A stretch of 52,711 bases of DNA from Dehalococcoidia bacterium UBA7891 (GTDB taxonomy: Bacteria; Chloroflexota; Dehalococcoidia; Lucifugimonadales; UBA826), in NCBI GenBank assembly GCA_002500485.1, contig DLRJ01000050.1, positions 1 through 52,711 of the forward strand, written 5' to 3'. Below the pieces are notes generated by a model. That model saw only the letters and a program-made list of their open reading frames with translations. It did not search any database and was not told where the DNA came from. This document shows positions 15,070 to 24,918 of the stretch, in pieces. The position numbers and the translations under genes were made by a program. Position 1 is the first letter of the stretch. Each line of letters opens with the position of its first letter.

Positions 15070-16263
15070 CTATATGACTCCTTCTGCCTCAAAAACGCCA
15101 GCCAAAAGAGCTATTCCTTCTTCTATTTCTTGAGGTGTATGGTGACTGAAAGTAAGCCGTAAATGATTCCCCCCCCTCCTATCTGCTCTGAATATTGGGC
15201 CAGGGTTGTATTTCACCCCTTTTTCTACTGCCTTCTCCAAAATATCCCAGGTATTCGTTCCTTCTGGAAGTCCCATCCAAATCATCATCCCACCGCTGGG
15301 CTCAGTCCAAGTACAAGAGGGAGGGAAATACTCACCTAACGATCTCAGCATCGCATCACGTTTCCGACCCAAGGAGGAAGCTACACCAGAGACATATGAA
15401 GATTTATTGTCTTTTAGATATTCATGTACAGCCATGGAAGTCAAATGACTCGGGGATACACCAAATCCTACTTTTGCCAGCGATTCCCGAGCAGCTTCTG
15501 GAAAGGCACCAAACCCTAGCCTAAGCCCGCAGCCCATCAATTTGGTAAATGCCGAAATATGCATGACTCCACCATCTGAATCCAACCCGATCATTGCTGG
15601 GGGTAATTGTGGCCCATCAATGTGAAAATCAGCATAGGATTCATTTTCTACTATAGGTATCTGATATTTATTAGATATCTCAACTATCCTCTTTCTTCTT
15701 TCAAGATTAATAGTGGCACCAGTAGGGTTATGGTAAACAGAAATCGTATAAATGAGCTTGGGTTTATCACCGTTCTTAATATTCTCTTGGATCGACTTTT
15801 CTAGCTCTTCTGGAATCATCCCATCTTGATCCATGGATACATGGCAAGGACGGGCCCCTTTTTTTATGAACATATTCAGGCTACCGTGATAACAAAATTC
15901 CTCCATCATAACTACATCACCAGGATCAATGAAGGCATCAACAAAAACCTGACATGCACCTCCGGCCCCACTGGCTAGAAAAATATTATCTGCCGGAATA
16001 TCTGAACCTCGATTGGAAGACAATTCAGAGGATATGAATTCCCTCAGCCCTTCATGCCCTTGTGGGGGAGGGTATGTACCTAAAGATCTCCCGTCTCTTT
16101 CAATAACCGTCGCCGCTGCTTCAGCAAATTCTTTGAGTGCCATAGCATCTGGATCCGTATAAGTTACCGAAAATACATATTCAACTTCCTCTCTTAATCC
16201 TGGGGGCATCTCTATTTCTGCTGGCAGATTAGTAGAAGCTAATTGTTGATAGTTATACGCCAT
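15070..16263 (-). CDS. PLP-dependent aminotransferase, class I/II (2-aminoadipate aminotransferase-like)
   Basis: 397-residue fold-type I transaminase. Seen: YPPPQGHEGLREFI, LASGAGGACQVF (cofactor phosphate region), YHNPTGATI (Asn and Pro contacting the cofactor), and SAFTKLMGCGLRLGF with the Schiff-base Lys near 241. This is the LysN/MocR-like branch that transaminates branched, aromatic or aminoadipate-type amino acids. It directly precedes gatC with overlapping signals and follows the Gfo/Idh/MocA gene by 22 bp, in the catabolic operon. Confidence 0.9.
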   Translation of the reverse strand: MAYNYQQLASTNLPAEIEMPPGLREEVEYVFSVTYTDPDAMALKEFAEAAATVIERDGRSLGTYPPPQGHEGLREFISSELSSNRGSDIPADNIFLASGAGGACQVFVDAFIDPGDVVMMEEFCYHGSLNMFIKKGARPCHVSMDQDGMIPEELEKSIQENIKNGDKPKLIYTISVYHNPTGATINLERRKRIVEISNKYQIPIVENESYADFHIDGPQLPPAMIGLDSDGGVMHISAFTKLMGCGLRLGFGAFPEAARESLAKVGFGVSPSHLTSMAVHEYLKDNKSSYVSGVASSLGRKRDAMLRSLGEYFPPSCTWTEPSGGMMIWMGLPEGTNTWDILEKAVEKGVKYNPGPIFRADRRGGNHLRLTFSHHTPQEIEEGIALLAGVFEAEGVI

Positions 16264-16285
16264 TTCTTAATGCTCCAAATTCTAG

Positions 16286-17335
16286 CTAGAGTGGAAGGTA
16301 TATTTTCTCGCCCGACTGAGAACTACGGGTCACGGCTTCGGTAAATTCCATATAGCGGACACCATCTTCAAATGATGTATGGGTTATCTCTTCGATGCCT
16401 CTAATCGCATTTATAAACTCCTCTTCTACCCTCCATCCACCGGTCAACTCGGGCTTTATAGCTATCTCAGAAAGGGAAGAATCTGACTTTCTCCCACCGA
16501 AAAGTTTGAGGTCTGCTTGGTTTGTGGCATCTACATGCAAAGTACCTTCTGTACCATAAATCCATACACCATTTCCCGGAGCATGACCCAGGACATCGCT
16601 GAACCTAATATGCAAAACCGGGCCTGTAAACATCTCACACAGGATTTCAACGTGGTCAGGTATCGTCAGCACCTGCAAATCGCCATTTTGATCAGGTCGC
16701 TGAGGTACTGTTACTCTGGTTATTGCTTGAACCGTAGCCGCAGGGCCTATCCATCGCATTACAGCCTCGTACCAGATACCCAGACCCATGATGTTATAGC
16801 CACTAAAATCCCTACTTTGGCGCCAGTGATATGGCTTGTCCTTATCTACAAATCCTCCTTGAGTGATAGCAGCATCCACCGACAATATGTCCCCCAGATA
16901 TCCGTCTTTAATAAGAGTTTTGATGGTCTTATCTAAATTTAGGGTGTGGGGTGCTGGAACTATTTGGGTAACAAGACCCGGGAAATTCTTAGAAGCTTCC
17001 AACATGATATGAGCCTCTGAGGCATTTATTGCCATTCTAGCCTCGGTCTGCACATGTTTCCCGTTTTCCAAAGCGGCGAGTACCAGGGTGCAGTGCATGT
17101 ATGGCCAAGTTCCTATACATACAGCATCGTTATCAGGGTCCTCCATAACATCTATCCAATTGTCATAAACTTTCTCTATACCAAATTCATCGGCGACCCT
17201 TTTCCCAGATGCCATACTTCTATTACAAACACTGTCTATAACTACATTATCCATGGCATTAAGCCCAGGTATATGCCTAAGTGTCGTATTTCCGCCAGCC
17301 CCAACAAGTCCGATTTTTATGCTTTCACCTGTCAT
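16286..17335 (-). CDS. Gfo/Idh/MocA family oxidoreductase
   Basis: 349 residues. The N-terminal Rossmann fold opens with KIGLVGAGGNTTLRHIPGL. The site where the family has EKP reads TEARMA, so the usual active-site Lys is not at its place; this occurs in divergent members. The C-terminal domain carries the substrate segment WRQSRDFSGYNIMGLGIWY. It probably oxidises a sugar or polyol-like compound with NAD(P). It lies between the FAD oxidase and the aminotransferase in the operon. Confidence 0.88.
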   Translation of the reverse strand: MTGESIKIGLVGAGGNTTLRHIPGLNAMDNVVIDSVCNRSMASGKRVADEFGIEKVYDNWIDVMEDPDNDAVCIGTWPYMHCTLVLAALENGKHVQTEARMAINASEAHIMLEASKNFPGLVTQIVPAPHTLNLDKTIKTLIKDGYLGDILSVDAAITQGGFVDKDKPYHWRQSRDFSGYNIMGLGIWYEAVMRWIGPAATVQAITRVTVPQRPDQNGDLQVLTIPDHVEILCEMFTGPVLHIRFSDVLGHAPGNGVWIYGTEGTLHVDATNQADLKLFGGRKSDSSLSEIAIKPELTGGWRVEEEFINAIRGIEEITHTSFEDGVRYMEFTEAVTRSSQSGEKIYLPL

Positions 17336-17408
17336 AATTGGTACCTCTTCAGTTTTCCCTTAAAATATCATGTTGAATATGGATTATATTTGAGTCGTGA
17401 TTCGCAGT

Positions 17409-18593
17409 CTACGCAGAGAATCGAGCTGGGTCCGATTCCGCCAGTACAGGGTGAGATTCACCACGAGAAACTAGATCAGCTATCAACATACCAGCACCAG
17501 GTCCTTTTCCGAAGCCCGAAGAACAAAGCCCTGTTACCACAAATAAATTATCATTCGCTGGTATCCTGCCGATAACTGGCTGGCCGTCCTTCGAAAATGG
17601 CATCAATCCAGACCACGTCGTCGATATTGGTAATCCGGATAACAAAGGAAGAACTTCTGTAGCCTGTCCTTTGTTAATTTCCACCCCTCCAGCGTCCACT
17701 GTCTTATTGAAACCGGCGTCTCGACGATCACCTCCAAAGATAATTTCTCCATTTTTGCGTTGTCTTCCATATAGGTGTCTGGTTACTCTTTGTTCTCCAA
17801 AATGGGTTAATTCAGGTGGAGAAATGCTGTCTACGTATGGATTTTCACTCCAATGGAAACTAGACTCGAATGACGATATTGTACTGAAAACCCTGGGCGG
17901 CAAGGGGTCTGTAGACCACATCTGCCCAACAACTGGTTCTATAGGTATATTCGCGCCTACCATTTCACCTATATTTTTACACCAAGCCCCTGCAGCAATA
18001 ACGACGAACTGTGCCTCATAATTCCCGTTATTTGTCTCTAGATCCCATATTCCATGGTGTGATCGCATACCAATTACTTGGGTATTTGTTTGCACTTTAG
18101 TGCCTGCCTGCATAGCAGCCTGCCCAAATGCCCGGGTGGTCTTTAGTGGATCAGCCTGACCTCTCGTAGGAGCATAAACATATCCAAGCAAATCTGGGTT
18201 CAATTCCGGCTCTATCGCCTTCGCCTCGTAGGAACTCAATAACCGCAGATTAAAGCCATCTTTCTGAGATTGTATAACCCGGTTCTGGGCATACGAATAT
18301 TGCTGCTCATTATGTATTGCCGTGAAAGACCCTGACTGTCTAAATTCCAAATCATAGCCCAACTCAATCTGAAGTCGCTTGAAAATGTTCAGGCTCCCCA
18401 TTGTTAGGTATTCCTGCAATTTAGGTGAATTACCCCATCCTGCACCACCAAGTCCTCCCATATTGACTCCAGAAGCTTCCCCCGAAACCTCCCCCATGTC
18501 CAAAAGCAAAGTTGACATTCCTGATTCAGACAAATGAAGGGCTGCAGAACACCCTGCGATACCGGCACCTATTACTATCACGTCAGCATTCAA
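17409..18593 (-). CDS. FAD-dependent oxidoreductase, DAO / sarcosine oxidase-like
   Basis: 394 residues. The dinucleotide loop is VIGAGIAGCSAALHLSESG at about 6-24, with ELD-type Asp after the second strand. The C-terminal segment GLMPFSKDGQPVIGRIP and GLCSSGFGKGPGAG are typical of the DAO family's FAD-binding end. It likely oxidises a secondary amine or amino acid. The gene lies 32 bp downstream of the SMP-30 gene. Confidence 0.9.
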   Translation of the reverse strand: MNADVIVIGAGIAGCSAALHLSESGMSTLLLDMGEVSGEASGVNMGGLGGAGWGNSPKLQEYLTMGSLNIFKRLQIELGYDLEFRQSGSFTAIHNEQQYSYAQNRVIQSQKDGFNLRLLSSYEAKAIEPELNPDLLGYVYAPTRGQADPLKTTRAFGQAAMQAGTKVQTNTQVIGMRSHHGIWDLETNNGNYEAQFVVIAAGAWCKNIGEMVGANIPIEPVVGQMWSTDPLPPRVFSTISSFESSFHWSENPYVDSISPPELTHFGEQRVTRHLYGRQRKNGEIIFGGDRRDAGFNKTVDAGGVEINKGQATEVLPLLSGLPISTTWSGLMPFSKDGQPVIGRIPANDNLFVVTGLCSSGFGKGPGAGMLIADLVSRGESHPVLAESDPARFSA

Positions 18594-18625
18594 ATTACTT
18601 CACTCCCATTTTCATAACAATGGCA

Positions 18626-19525
18626 CTATATCTTTGGATAGCTAAGTCGTCCTTGTCGTTCAGTAAAAGCCCGTAACAAAAACCCATCACCTGTCGTGAC
18701 ATACAAGGTTGATAAATCCTCACCGCCAAATGAACAATTAGTTGGCCTATCAAACGGAGTAGAATGCGTTTCCAGCACCTCTCCAGAGGCGGAAAATACG
18801 TATATCATGGGGCCCGGTCCGCCCGCCTTATATCCAGCGGTAGCCACGATATTTCCATCTGCATCAAGCACCATCCCATCTATGCCCCTGTGTTCGCCAA
18901 AATCATGTATTACCTCATGGTCGCCTAATGACCCATCCGTATTAACCGGGTAAGCTCGTAGCTGTCTTTTTTCCTCCGGTAATCGGCCACTTTGAGCCAC
19001 ATACAAGGTTTGAAAATCTAGGGAAAACAGAAGACCGTTCGGCCGAGTAGTATCCTCGGTCACTCGGCTCACAGCTGTTGACTTCCCGTCTGCCATATCT
19101 ATTCTATAGACAGAGTCATGGTCCAACTCCTTGTTTGCCCTATCTTGGCTCCAAGGGCCACCTGCCCCTTCATAAAAAGGATCTGTAAACCAGACCCTTC
19201 CCTGAGGATCAATCGCCAAATCATTTGGAACATTAAACCTGCTGCCTTGATATGATTCCGCTAAAACTTCTGTTGAGTCACCGTCATACCTGACGACTCT
19301 CCTTCCTCCTCCTTCGCAAGCATACAGGTTTCCAGATTCATCAAACATCAATCCATTGGCACAATTAGTATTTTCTCTAAAAACCTCGGTGGTACTCGTT
19401 CTGGGATTAAATCTATATATTTTGCTTTCAGGAATGTGGGTGAATAAAAGAGATTCACCATCCCACGCTGGGCCCTCACTGGTACCCCCAAATGGTCCTT
19501 GTACTGCTATGAAATCCCAACTCAT
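18626..19525 (-). CDS. SMP-30/gluconolactonase/LRE family protein
   Basis: 299-residue six-bladed propeller lactonase. Expected metal ligands are visible: Glu in GTSEGPAWDG (about 18), Asn in NVPNDLAIDPQGRVWFTD (about 102) and RPNGLLFSLD, and Asp in DGMVLDADGN. It would hydrolyse a sugar lactone or related cyclic ester. In this operon it could open the lactone made by the Gfo/Idh/MocA dehydrogenase, upstream of the HpcH-type aldolase step; this pathway order is inferred. Confidence 0.92.
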   Translation of the reverse strand: MSWDFIAVQGPFGGTSEGPAWDGESLLFTHIPESKIYRFNPRTSTTEVFRENTNCANGLMFDESGNLYACEGGGRRVVRYDGDSTEVLAESYQGSRFNVPNDLAIDPQGRVWFTDPFYEGAGGPWSQDRANKELDHDSVYRIDMADGKSTAVSRVTEDTTRPNGLLFSLDFQTLYVAQSGRLPEEKRQLRAYPVNTDGSLGDHEVIHDFGEHRGIDGMVLDADGNIVATAGYKAGGPGPMIYVFSASGEVLETHSTPFDRPTNCSFGGEDLSTLYVTTGDGFLLRAFTERQGRLSYPKI

Positions 19526-19537
19526 TATTTCTTCCTC

Positions 19538-20365
19538 CTAAATTACTTCTTCTGACTCGCCTACAGCACCTATGGTCTCACCACCTAGTTCAGATCCTAC
19601 TGATTTTATTTCTCCAAACTCCTCTCTATACCCGTTATGCATAGTTCTGGCATCACTCGAATAAAGAACAAACCTTGCTCCTTCTCGAAGCCATTTTTGA
19701 GTCAATTCAACTGTTTGGTGATGAATCAAAACCGGTTTACCGGCAGCTTCACTTTTTGCAATTATTTCCCGTAGAGCAGCTTCATAGTCTGGATGGTCAT
19801 ATTGATCCGGTATCCCTAAGGTTATTGTGAGATCGTTTGGCCCCACAAAAATTGCATCAATTCCTTCTACTTTAAGCATGTTTTCCAAGTTTTCGATAGC
19901 TGGGACACTCTCAATACCTATTATGCAAACATTATTCTTATTTCGATTTTCCAGGTAGGCTCTCGTTGCTTCACTTGGTAATTCCCCGGTTTCCACGGCT
20001 TTCTCAGCTAAAGCCCCTTTCAGTGGCCTCCATCGAGCAGCCGCAACGACTTCCTTTACTTGGTCTACTGTCTCACAATATGGGGCGAGTACCCCTTGGG
20101 CACCTGCATCAATATACATAGTCACATAGTGAGACGCAGGGATTGGAATCCGTACAATAGGAACCACTCCGCTGTATGTGAAAGCTGCCAAGAAATCTGC
20201 TACTTCAGCCCTACTACGGGGAGCGTGTTCTGTATCAATAATTACATAATCTAAACCAAATGAAGAGATTGCTTGTGACCACCTAGGGTTACGTCCCATA
20301 CTGAGCATCGTTCCATAAGCAATACCGCCACTACTCGTCTTTTTCCGTAACTGCTCTCCATTCAT
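19538..20365 (-). CDS. HpcH/HpaI family aldolase
   Basis: 275-residue class II pyruvate aldolase of the HpcH/HpaI family. Seen: DYVIIDTEHAPRSRAEV (HpaI-type Glu/His and Arg), Glu in IIGIES and Asp in VGPNDLTITLG as the metal ligands. It cleaves 2-keto-3-deoxy sugar acids or 4-hydroxy-2-oxo acids to pyruvate plus an aldehyde. It has a C-terminal tail of about 25 residues beyond the barrel. AGGAGAG precedes the ATG. Second gene of the catabolic operon. Confidence 0.93.
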   Translation of the reverse strand: MNGEQLRKKTSSGGIAYGTMLSMGRNPRWSQAISSFGLDYVIIDTEHAPRSRAEVADFLAAFTYSGVVPIVRIPIPASHYVTMYIDAGAQGVLAPYCETVDQVKEVVAAARWRPLKGALAEKAVETGELPSEATRAYLENRNKNNVCIIGIESVPAIENLENMLKVEGIDAIFVGPNDLTITLGIPDQYDHPDYEAALREIIAKSEAAGKPVLIHHQTVELTQKWLREGARFVLYSSDARTMHNGYREEFGEIKSVGSELGGETIGAVGESEEVI

Positions 20366-20449
20366 TAGGTCTCTCCTGAAGCTTCGTAACGATCTATCAT
20401 CGAATTATAAAATTCGTTTGTGCATTGTACTCAGTGATATTTAACAGGT

Positions 20450-21628
20450 CTACGAAAAGTTTTTGGATTTCCGATTTCCAGTAATGAATCCAACCACTCC
20501 CGTGGCAACCCCGGCTCCCACTACCACAAACGCGGAACCGACCCCTAGGGCTCCAATTATCGGCCCGACTATAAAATTACCCCCTGAAGCGCCAATATCC
20601 CAGGCTTGCTGGAGGGTACCGATAGCAGAGCCTCTTTCATTCGCTGGAACTCGGTCTATCACCAAAGAATTAATACCAGGATAAATCAGTCCATATCCAA
20701 CCCCGTGAAAAAATGCCGCACCAAAAAACATGCCCGAAGTAAAAGATCCGGAGAGCATAAACATCGCTACAGAGACTAATGTTAGGCCGGGAATAATTAC
20801 AGCGGATCTTCCAAATTTATCTGCAATACGACCACTTACCAGGGTCGTGAGCATCGTCATGCCTGACAGTATAGTGAAATAAAATCCAGGATTTACACCT
20901 AATTCCCTAACATCCGAAAGCATTGGAAGGAAGGTGCTTACAGGAGCCATGGTAAACGCATACGTCAAAAAGATTAGAGTGGGAAATATCGCTGCTCTGC
21001 TAATAAAGGGCGCATCAGACATTTCATTTTCATTCTGTGGTGTGATAGGCATCCTAGTTCGAGAATCTGACATCGTTAGACAAACGAAAAAAGACACTAA
21101 TGCCACGGCAGAGGCGACTATAAAAGCCAAAGAAAAACTGAAACTATCAGCTATGAAAAACCCGATCGGTGGGGCATATAACTGAGCTATAGATATCGAG
21201 TTACCCATGTATGACATACCCTCCCCACGCCTGGATTCAGGAGCCAGATTGGCAACCACGGTACTCGTGGCCACCGGAGCAATCGCAAGACCTACACCCT
21301 GGGCCATACGAACAGGTACTATCCACCACTCACTAGGCAAGGGAATGTATAAAACAGTGGTTCCCACAAATATTAATATCCCGAACATGATTACTCTTTT
21401 GGGCCCAGATTTTAAAATCCATTTACCTGCCATAGGTCGGAAAATTACCCCGGCCAATCCAAAAGTTGCGATAATGACACCTATCTCCCATTCCTTTCCT
21501 CCAAGTTTGTCTATAAACCCTGGAACCACCATAAAAAGAGAGAAAAAACCAGCGAGAAGTAGATGAGCCACCAGAAGATTTATAACAAAATCTCTCGACC
21601 ATAAAGACTGTGAAGATTCTGACGCCAT
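20450..21628 (-). CDS. MFS transporter
   Basis: 392 residues, twelve predicted helices. The conserved loops are MAGKWILKSGPKRVIMFG after helix 2 and SGRIADKFGRSAVI in the second half. It begins with a short cytosolic tail, then FVINLLVAHLLLAGFFSLF. It resembles bacterial drug or metabolite exporters and sugar-acid importers. First gene of the long minus-strand run, so uptake of the operon's substrate is an attractive role, but this is inference. Confidence 0.88.
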   Translation of the reverse strand: MASESSQSLWSRDFVINLLVAHLLLAGFFSLFMVVPGFIDKLGGKEWEIGVIIATFGLAGVIFRPMAGKWILKSGPKRVIMFGILIFVGTTVLYIPLPSEWWIVPVRMAQGVGLAIAPVATSTVVANLAPESRRGEGMSYMGNSISIAQLYAPPIGFFIADSFSFSLAFIVASAVALVSFFVCLTMSDSRTRMPITPQNENEMSDAPFISRAAIFPTLIFLTYAFTMAPVSTFLPMLSDVRELGVNPGFYFTILSGMTMLTTLVSGRIADKFGRSAVIIPGLTLVSVAMFMLSGSFTSGMFFGAAFFHGVGYGLIYPGINSLVIDRVPANERGSAIGTLQQAWDIGASGGNFIVGPIIGALGVGSAFVVVGAGVATGVVGFITGNRKSKNFS

Positions 21629-21774
21629 AATAAAAACGCTCCAAACAATAAGTTCAAACGAAACAAGATTATTACAGAATTAGGTTACATGAAACGATTG
21701 ACGTGAATATGCCGCAATGTTACCTTCTGAAATATTCCAACCTCGATATTGTAACCCTTTCTTAGTGACTCACA

Positions 21775-23058
21775 ATGGCCCAGTCTGTTAAAAAACCGAA
21801 TATTCCTTGTGAAATAAATTCAGACCAAACGCCATCAAAAAAAAGAAGATTCTCAAACATACTAGATGCCCTCTCGTATAGGGACTTCAGATGGCTATGG
21901 ATAGGCTCATTTGTATCTTTCATGGCAATGAATATGCAAATGATTACAAGAAGTTGGCTTATATTGAGGGTGACAGACGATTCCCCTTTGGCACTCACAC
22001 TTGTTACTTTGACCTTTGCCTTACCCATGACGGTTGTGGCCCCTTTTGCTGGAGCTTTAGCAGATCGGTTTTCCAGAAAAAAATTAATTGTTTTTAGCCA
22101 AATTGGCAGTGGAGTCTTTACATTAATTCTCGGAACCCTTGATTTGATTGGAATTGTAACTTTTTGGCACATTATGGTGATTGGAATTTTCAATGGTTCA
22201 TTAATGTCCATAAACATGCCAAGCCGCCAGGCAATTATTTCTGACATAGTTCCTGATTCAAAATTAATGAATGCTATATCTCTTAGTAACTCCAGTATGA
22301 ACTTAACCAGAGTCGCTGGCCCTGCGTTAGCAGGATTCTTAATTTTATTGTTAGATACCGCTGGGGTATTTTTTGTTATTTCTATTATTTATGTTTTCGC
22401 TGCTGTCACTATTGGAATGGTCCACTATGCACCTAACAGATCAGCAAGAACTGGCAAAAATGTCGGCGGGGATGTGGCAGATGGAATACGTTACGCCTTT
22501 GCCAACCCGGCTCTGAGAGGGCTATTCATTATGTCATTCATACCAGTACTTTTTGGTTTTTCCTATATGGCTTTGGTTCCTGCATGGGCAAGAGAAGCAT
22601 TGGCTATCGAATCTGATGGGTTGGGAATTCTACTGATGCTAATGGGTATTGGAGCGACAATCGGAACCCTTCTACTTTCTGCTTTGGGTAATATTCCAAG
22701 AAGAGGAGTGGTTATGCTATGTGCATCCCTAGCCTGGGGTGTGGCTTTGGCGATATTTGCTCAGGTCACCTCATTCTCTATGGCAATCCCGTTTCTCATA
22801 TTTATCGGTTTAACTAGCTCAATGTACATGTCCCTAAACATGACTATGGTGCAACTTAAAGCTGACCCTGAGATGAGAGGCCGTGCTATGAGCATAACCA
22901 TGATGACCTTCGGTATGATGCCTTTAAGTGCTGTTCCATTTGGTACTTTAGCTGAAAAAATAGGGACTGCCGATTCTTTGACAATAAGCGGTATTTTACT
23001 TGCTTTGTTCACCATCGGTTTTGCTATGAGCAACAAGACTTTTAGAAAAATGGATTGA
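21775..23058 (+). CDS. MFS transporter, MFS_3/EntS-like
   Basis: 427 residues. After a basic N-terminal tail come twelve hydrophobic segments. SYRDFRWLWIGSFVSFMAMNMQMITRSWLI and the loop FAGALADRFSRKKLIVFSQ are characteristic of the MFS_3 branch that includes the enterobactin exporter EntS. Probably an efflux pump. The gene is divergent from the operon transporter at 21628. It ends in TGA at 23058, evidence that UGA normally terminates here. Confidence 0.88.
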   Translation: MAQSVKKPNIPCEINSDQTPSKKRRFSNILDALSYRDFRWLWIGSFVSFMAMNMQMITRSWLILRVTDDSPLALTLVTLTFALPMTVVAPFAGALADRFSRKKLIVFSQIGSGVFTLILGTLDLIGIVTFWHIMVIGIFNGSLMSINMPSRQAIISDIVPDSKLMNAISLSNSSMNLTRVAGPALAGFLILLLDTAGVFFVISIIYVFAAVTIGMVHYAPNRSARTGKNVGGDVADGIRYAFANPALRGLFIMSFIPVLFGFSYMALVPAWAREALAIESDGLGILLMLMGIGATIGTLLLSALGNIPRRGVVMLCASLAWGVALAIFAQVTSFSMAIPFLIFIGLTSSMYMSLNMTMVQLKADPEMRGRAMSITMMTFGMMPLSAVPFGTLAEKIGTADSLTISGILLALFTIGFAMSNKTFRKMD

Positions 23059-23370
23059 TGGATTGAACCGAAAGTTGCTTTTGCTTTTCCGCTCTCCGCC
23101 TAAATCATAATGATTATCTAAACGCAGGTATAATGAGGCTTCATAAGCGGTTGCAACACTTTAACAACTACCCAATGCCGCTGGACGCTAGAGTGAAGCG
23201 CAATGCCTAGTACCTCTCGTTGGTTGGAATGTAAAAGTAGTCGGCATGGTAGAAACATTTATTAGCTCTGACCACGAGATAGATTTCGGACCAGTACATG
23301 AAATAAATGCGTGCTTTTTAAATGACCAACAAACATAGTAACTCTCAGTAAGCATTTATAGGTTAGGATT
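23059..23370. other. Intergenic region with a short coding-like remnant
   Basis: About 312 bp. One frame is open from after a TAG near 23192 to a TAG near 23339. It contains CLVPLVGWNVKVVGMVETF and, from the ATG at about 23247, a further 30 codons. It has no binding site and no family I know. It may be a decayed gene or chance. Confidence 0.35.
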
Positions 23371-24423
23371 ATGAGTGACCCAACCCAAAAAGGAAAAATT
23401 CAATCAGTACTGGGCTTAATAGATCCAGCGGACCTTGGTTTAACAATGACTCATGAACATCTACTTATAGATTTCTCTGTCATGTTCAACCCTTCCCCAG
23501 ATGTAACAACGCAAAGATTGGCACATATACCGGTTTCCATGGAGAATCTGGGGTGGATAAGACAGTATTCCTACAGTAATCTCGACAATCTTTTGGTACT
23601 TGATGAGGACACAGCCATAGAAGAAGCCACGCTATATCAAAGGCATGGAGGTGGGGCAATCGTTGACGCAACCACCGTCGGAATAGGAAGAGATCCACTA
23701 GCGCTTGCAAGAATATCTCGAGGTGCCGGTCTCCATGTGGTGATGGGAGCGGGGTATTATGTCGACGCAGCTCAACCTAACAGAATTAATGAAATGGATG
23801 AAAATGATATTTATCAAGAAATAGTCCAGGATATTCAAATAGGGGTAGGCAGCACAGGAATTAAGGCCGGAATTATTGGCGAAATTGGCTGTACATGGCC
23901 CTTAATGGCAAATGAGTTAAAAGTTCTGAAAGCATCTGCTCGAGCTCAATCAGAGACCGGAGCCTCCATCCTGATACATCCGGGCAGGGACGAAAACGCT
24001 CCAATTGAAATCCTCAACATACTCATTGACTCCGGAGCCGACATTTCCAGAGTGATTATGGGACATTTAGACAGGACAGTAGATACAATAGAAATGCTAG
24101 GAAAAATAGCCGATACTGGGTGTGTTCTGGAATGGGATCTCTTCGGAAACGAAGTGTCTTTTTACCAGCCTTCTGACTTTGATATGCCCAGTGATGCGCA
24201 GCGCCTCAATTTCATTAGACAAATGATAGACAATGGTTTGGGTGACCGAATTGTCATATCTCATGACATTTGTACTAAACACCGACTTGTGAAATATGGC
24301 GGCCATGGTTACGGTTACATACCTGAACACATAATTCCAAGAATGCGAAACAGGAATTTCCACGAATCTGAAATAGAGGCAATAACCAAAAATACGCCCG
24401 CGAGACTACTTACGATCGTATAA
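23371..24423 (+). CDS. Phosphotriesterase-family metal hydrolase
   Basis: 350-residue amidohydrolase-fold protein. Metal ligands seen: His-x-His in TMTHEHLLID (about 28-30), His in SILIHPGRD (about 200), His in VIMGHLDRT (about 231) and Asp in VISHDICTK (about 298). At the bridging position it has Glu of IIGEIGCTWPL, as in phosphotriesterase-homology/RBP-like proteins, rather than the carboxylated Lys of true phosphotriesterases. A lactonase or esterase role is likelier than organophosphate hydrolysis. Single gene; it converges with the VOC gene. Confidence 0.9.
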   Translation: MSDPTQKGKIQSVLGLIDPADLGLTMTHEHLLIDFSVMFNPSPDVTTQRLAHIPVSMENLGWIRQYSYSNLDNLLVLDEDTAIEEATLYQRHGGGAIVDATTVGIGRDPLALARISRGAGLHVVMGAGYYVDAAQPNRINEMDENDIYQEIVQDIQIGVGSTGIKAGIIGEIGCTWPLMANELKVLKASARAQSETGASILIHPGRDENAPIEILNILIDSGADISRVIMGHLDRTVDTIEMLGKIADTGCVLEWDLFGNEVSFYQPSDFDMPSDAQRLNFIRQMIDNGLGDRIVISHDICTKHRLVKYGGHGYGYIPEHIIPRMRNRNFHESEIEAITKNTPARLLTIV

Positions 24424-24426
24424 GAA

Positions 24427-24822
24427 TTAGACTAGAACACCGAATCCCGATTTAGTACATATTTCTATTCGATTACCTTCAGGATCATTCAAGAAAAAAA
24501 CTCTCTGCCCATCATTTCTGGTTGTAATGTCAGTGGTCTCGATTCCTTTCTGTTGAACTACATTAGCCGCTGCATCTATGTCATCGACTTCAAAAGCACC
24601 GTGATGTGATGGAGTTGAGGGGCCATCAGGGGTTTCAACAATGTGTACCATCGCTCCGCTCGGTAATTGGAGCCAAATTATGTGTTCAGCATCAACCTGT
24701 TTAGGTATTTGTTGTACTCCAAGTACGTCTACCCAAAATTTTGTTGCTCTCTCTTTATCAACCACGTTGTAAGTCACATGATTGACCGCCTTCAATCTAA
24801 CATGATCTTCCGTTAGGCTCAT
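24427..24822 (-). CDS. VOC family protein (glyoxalase/dioxygenase fold)
   Basis: 131 residues with paired beta-alpha-beta modules: INHVTYNV start is seen as VNHVTYNVVDKERATKFW (metal His), HIIWLQLPSGAMVHIVE in the middle, then HHGAFEVDDIDAAANVV and a final NDPEGNRIEI with the metal-binding Glu. The fold supports metal-dependent isomerases, dioxygenases and dehalogenases; the reaction is unknown. Convergent with the phosphotriesterase-like gene. Confidence 0.9.
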   Translation of the reverse strand: MSLTEDHVRLKAVNHVTYNVVDKERATKFWVDVLGVQQIPKQVDAEHIIWLQLPSGAMVHIVETPDGPSTPSHHGAFEVDDIDAAANVVQQKGIETTDITTRNDGQRVFFLNDPEGNRIEICTKSGFGVLV

Positions 24823-24918
24823 TTGGATCCCCTCTGATATTATGCTCTGTGCCGAAGTGCCCTACATAGTAGTGAACAATAGTATCAACGATAAGAAAAG
24901 TCCAACTAGGAGAACCTA

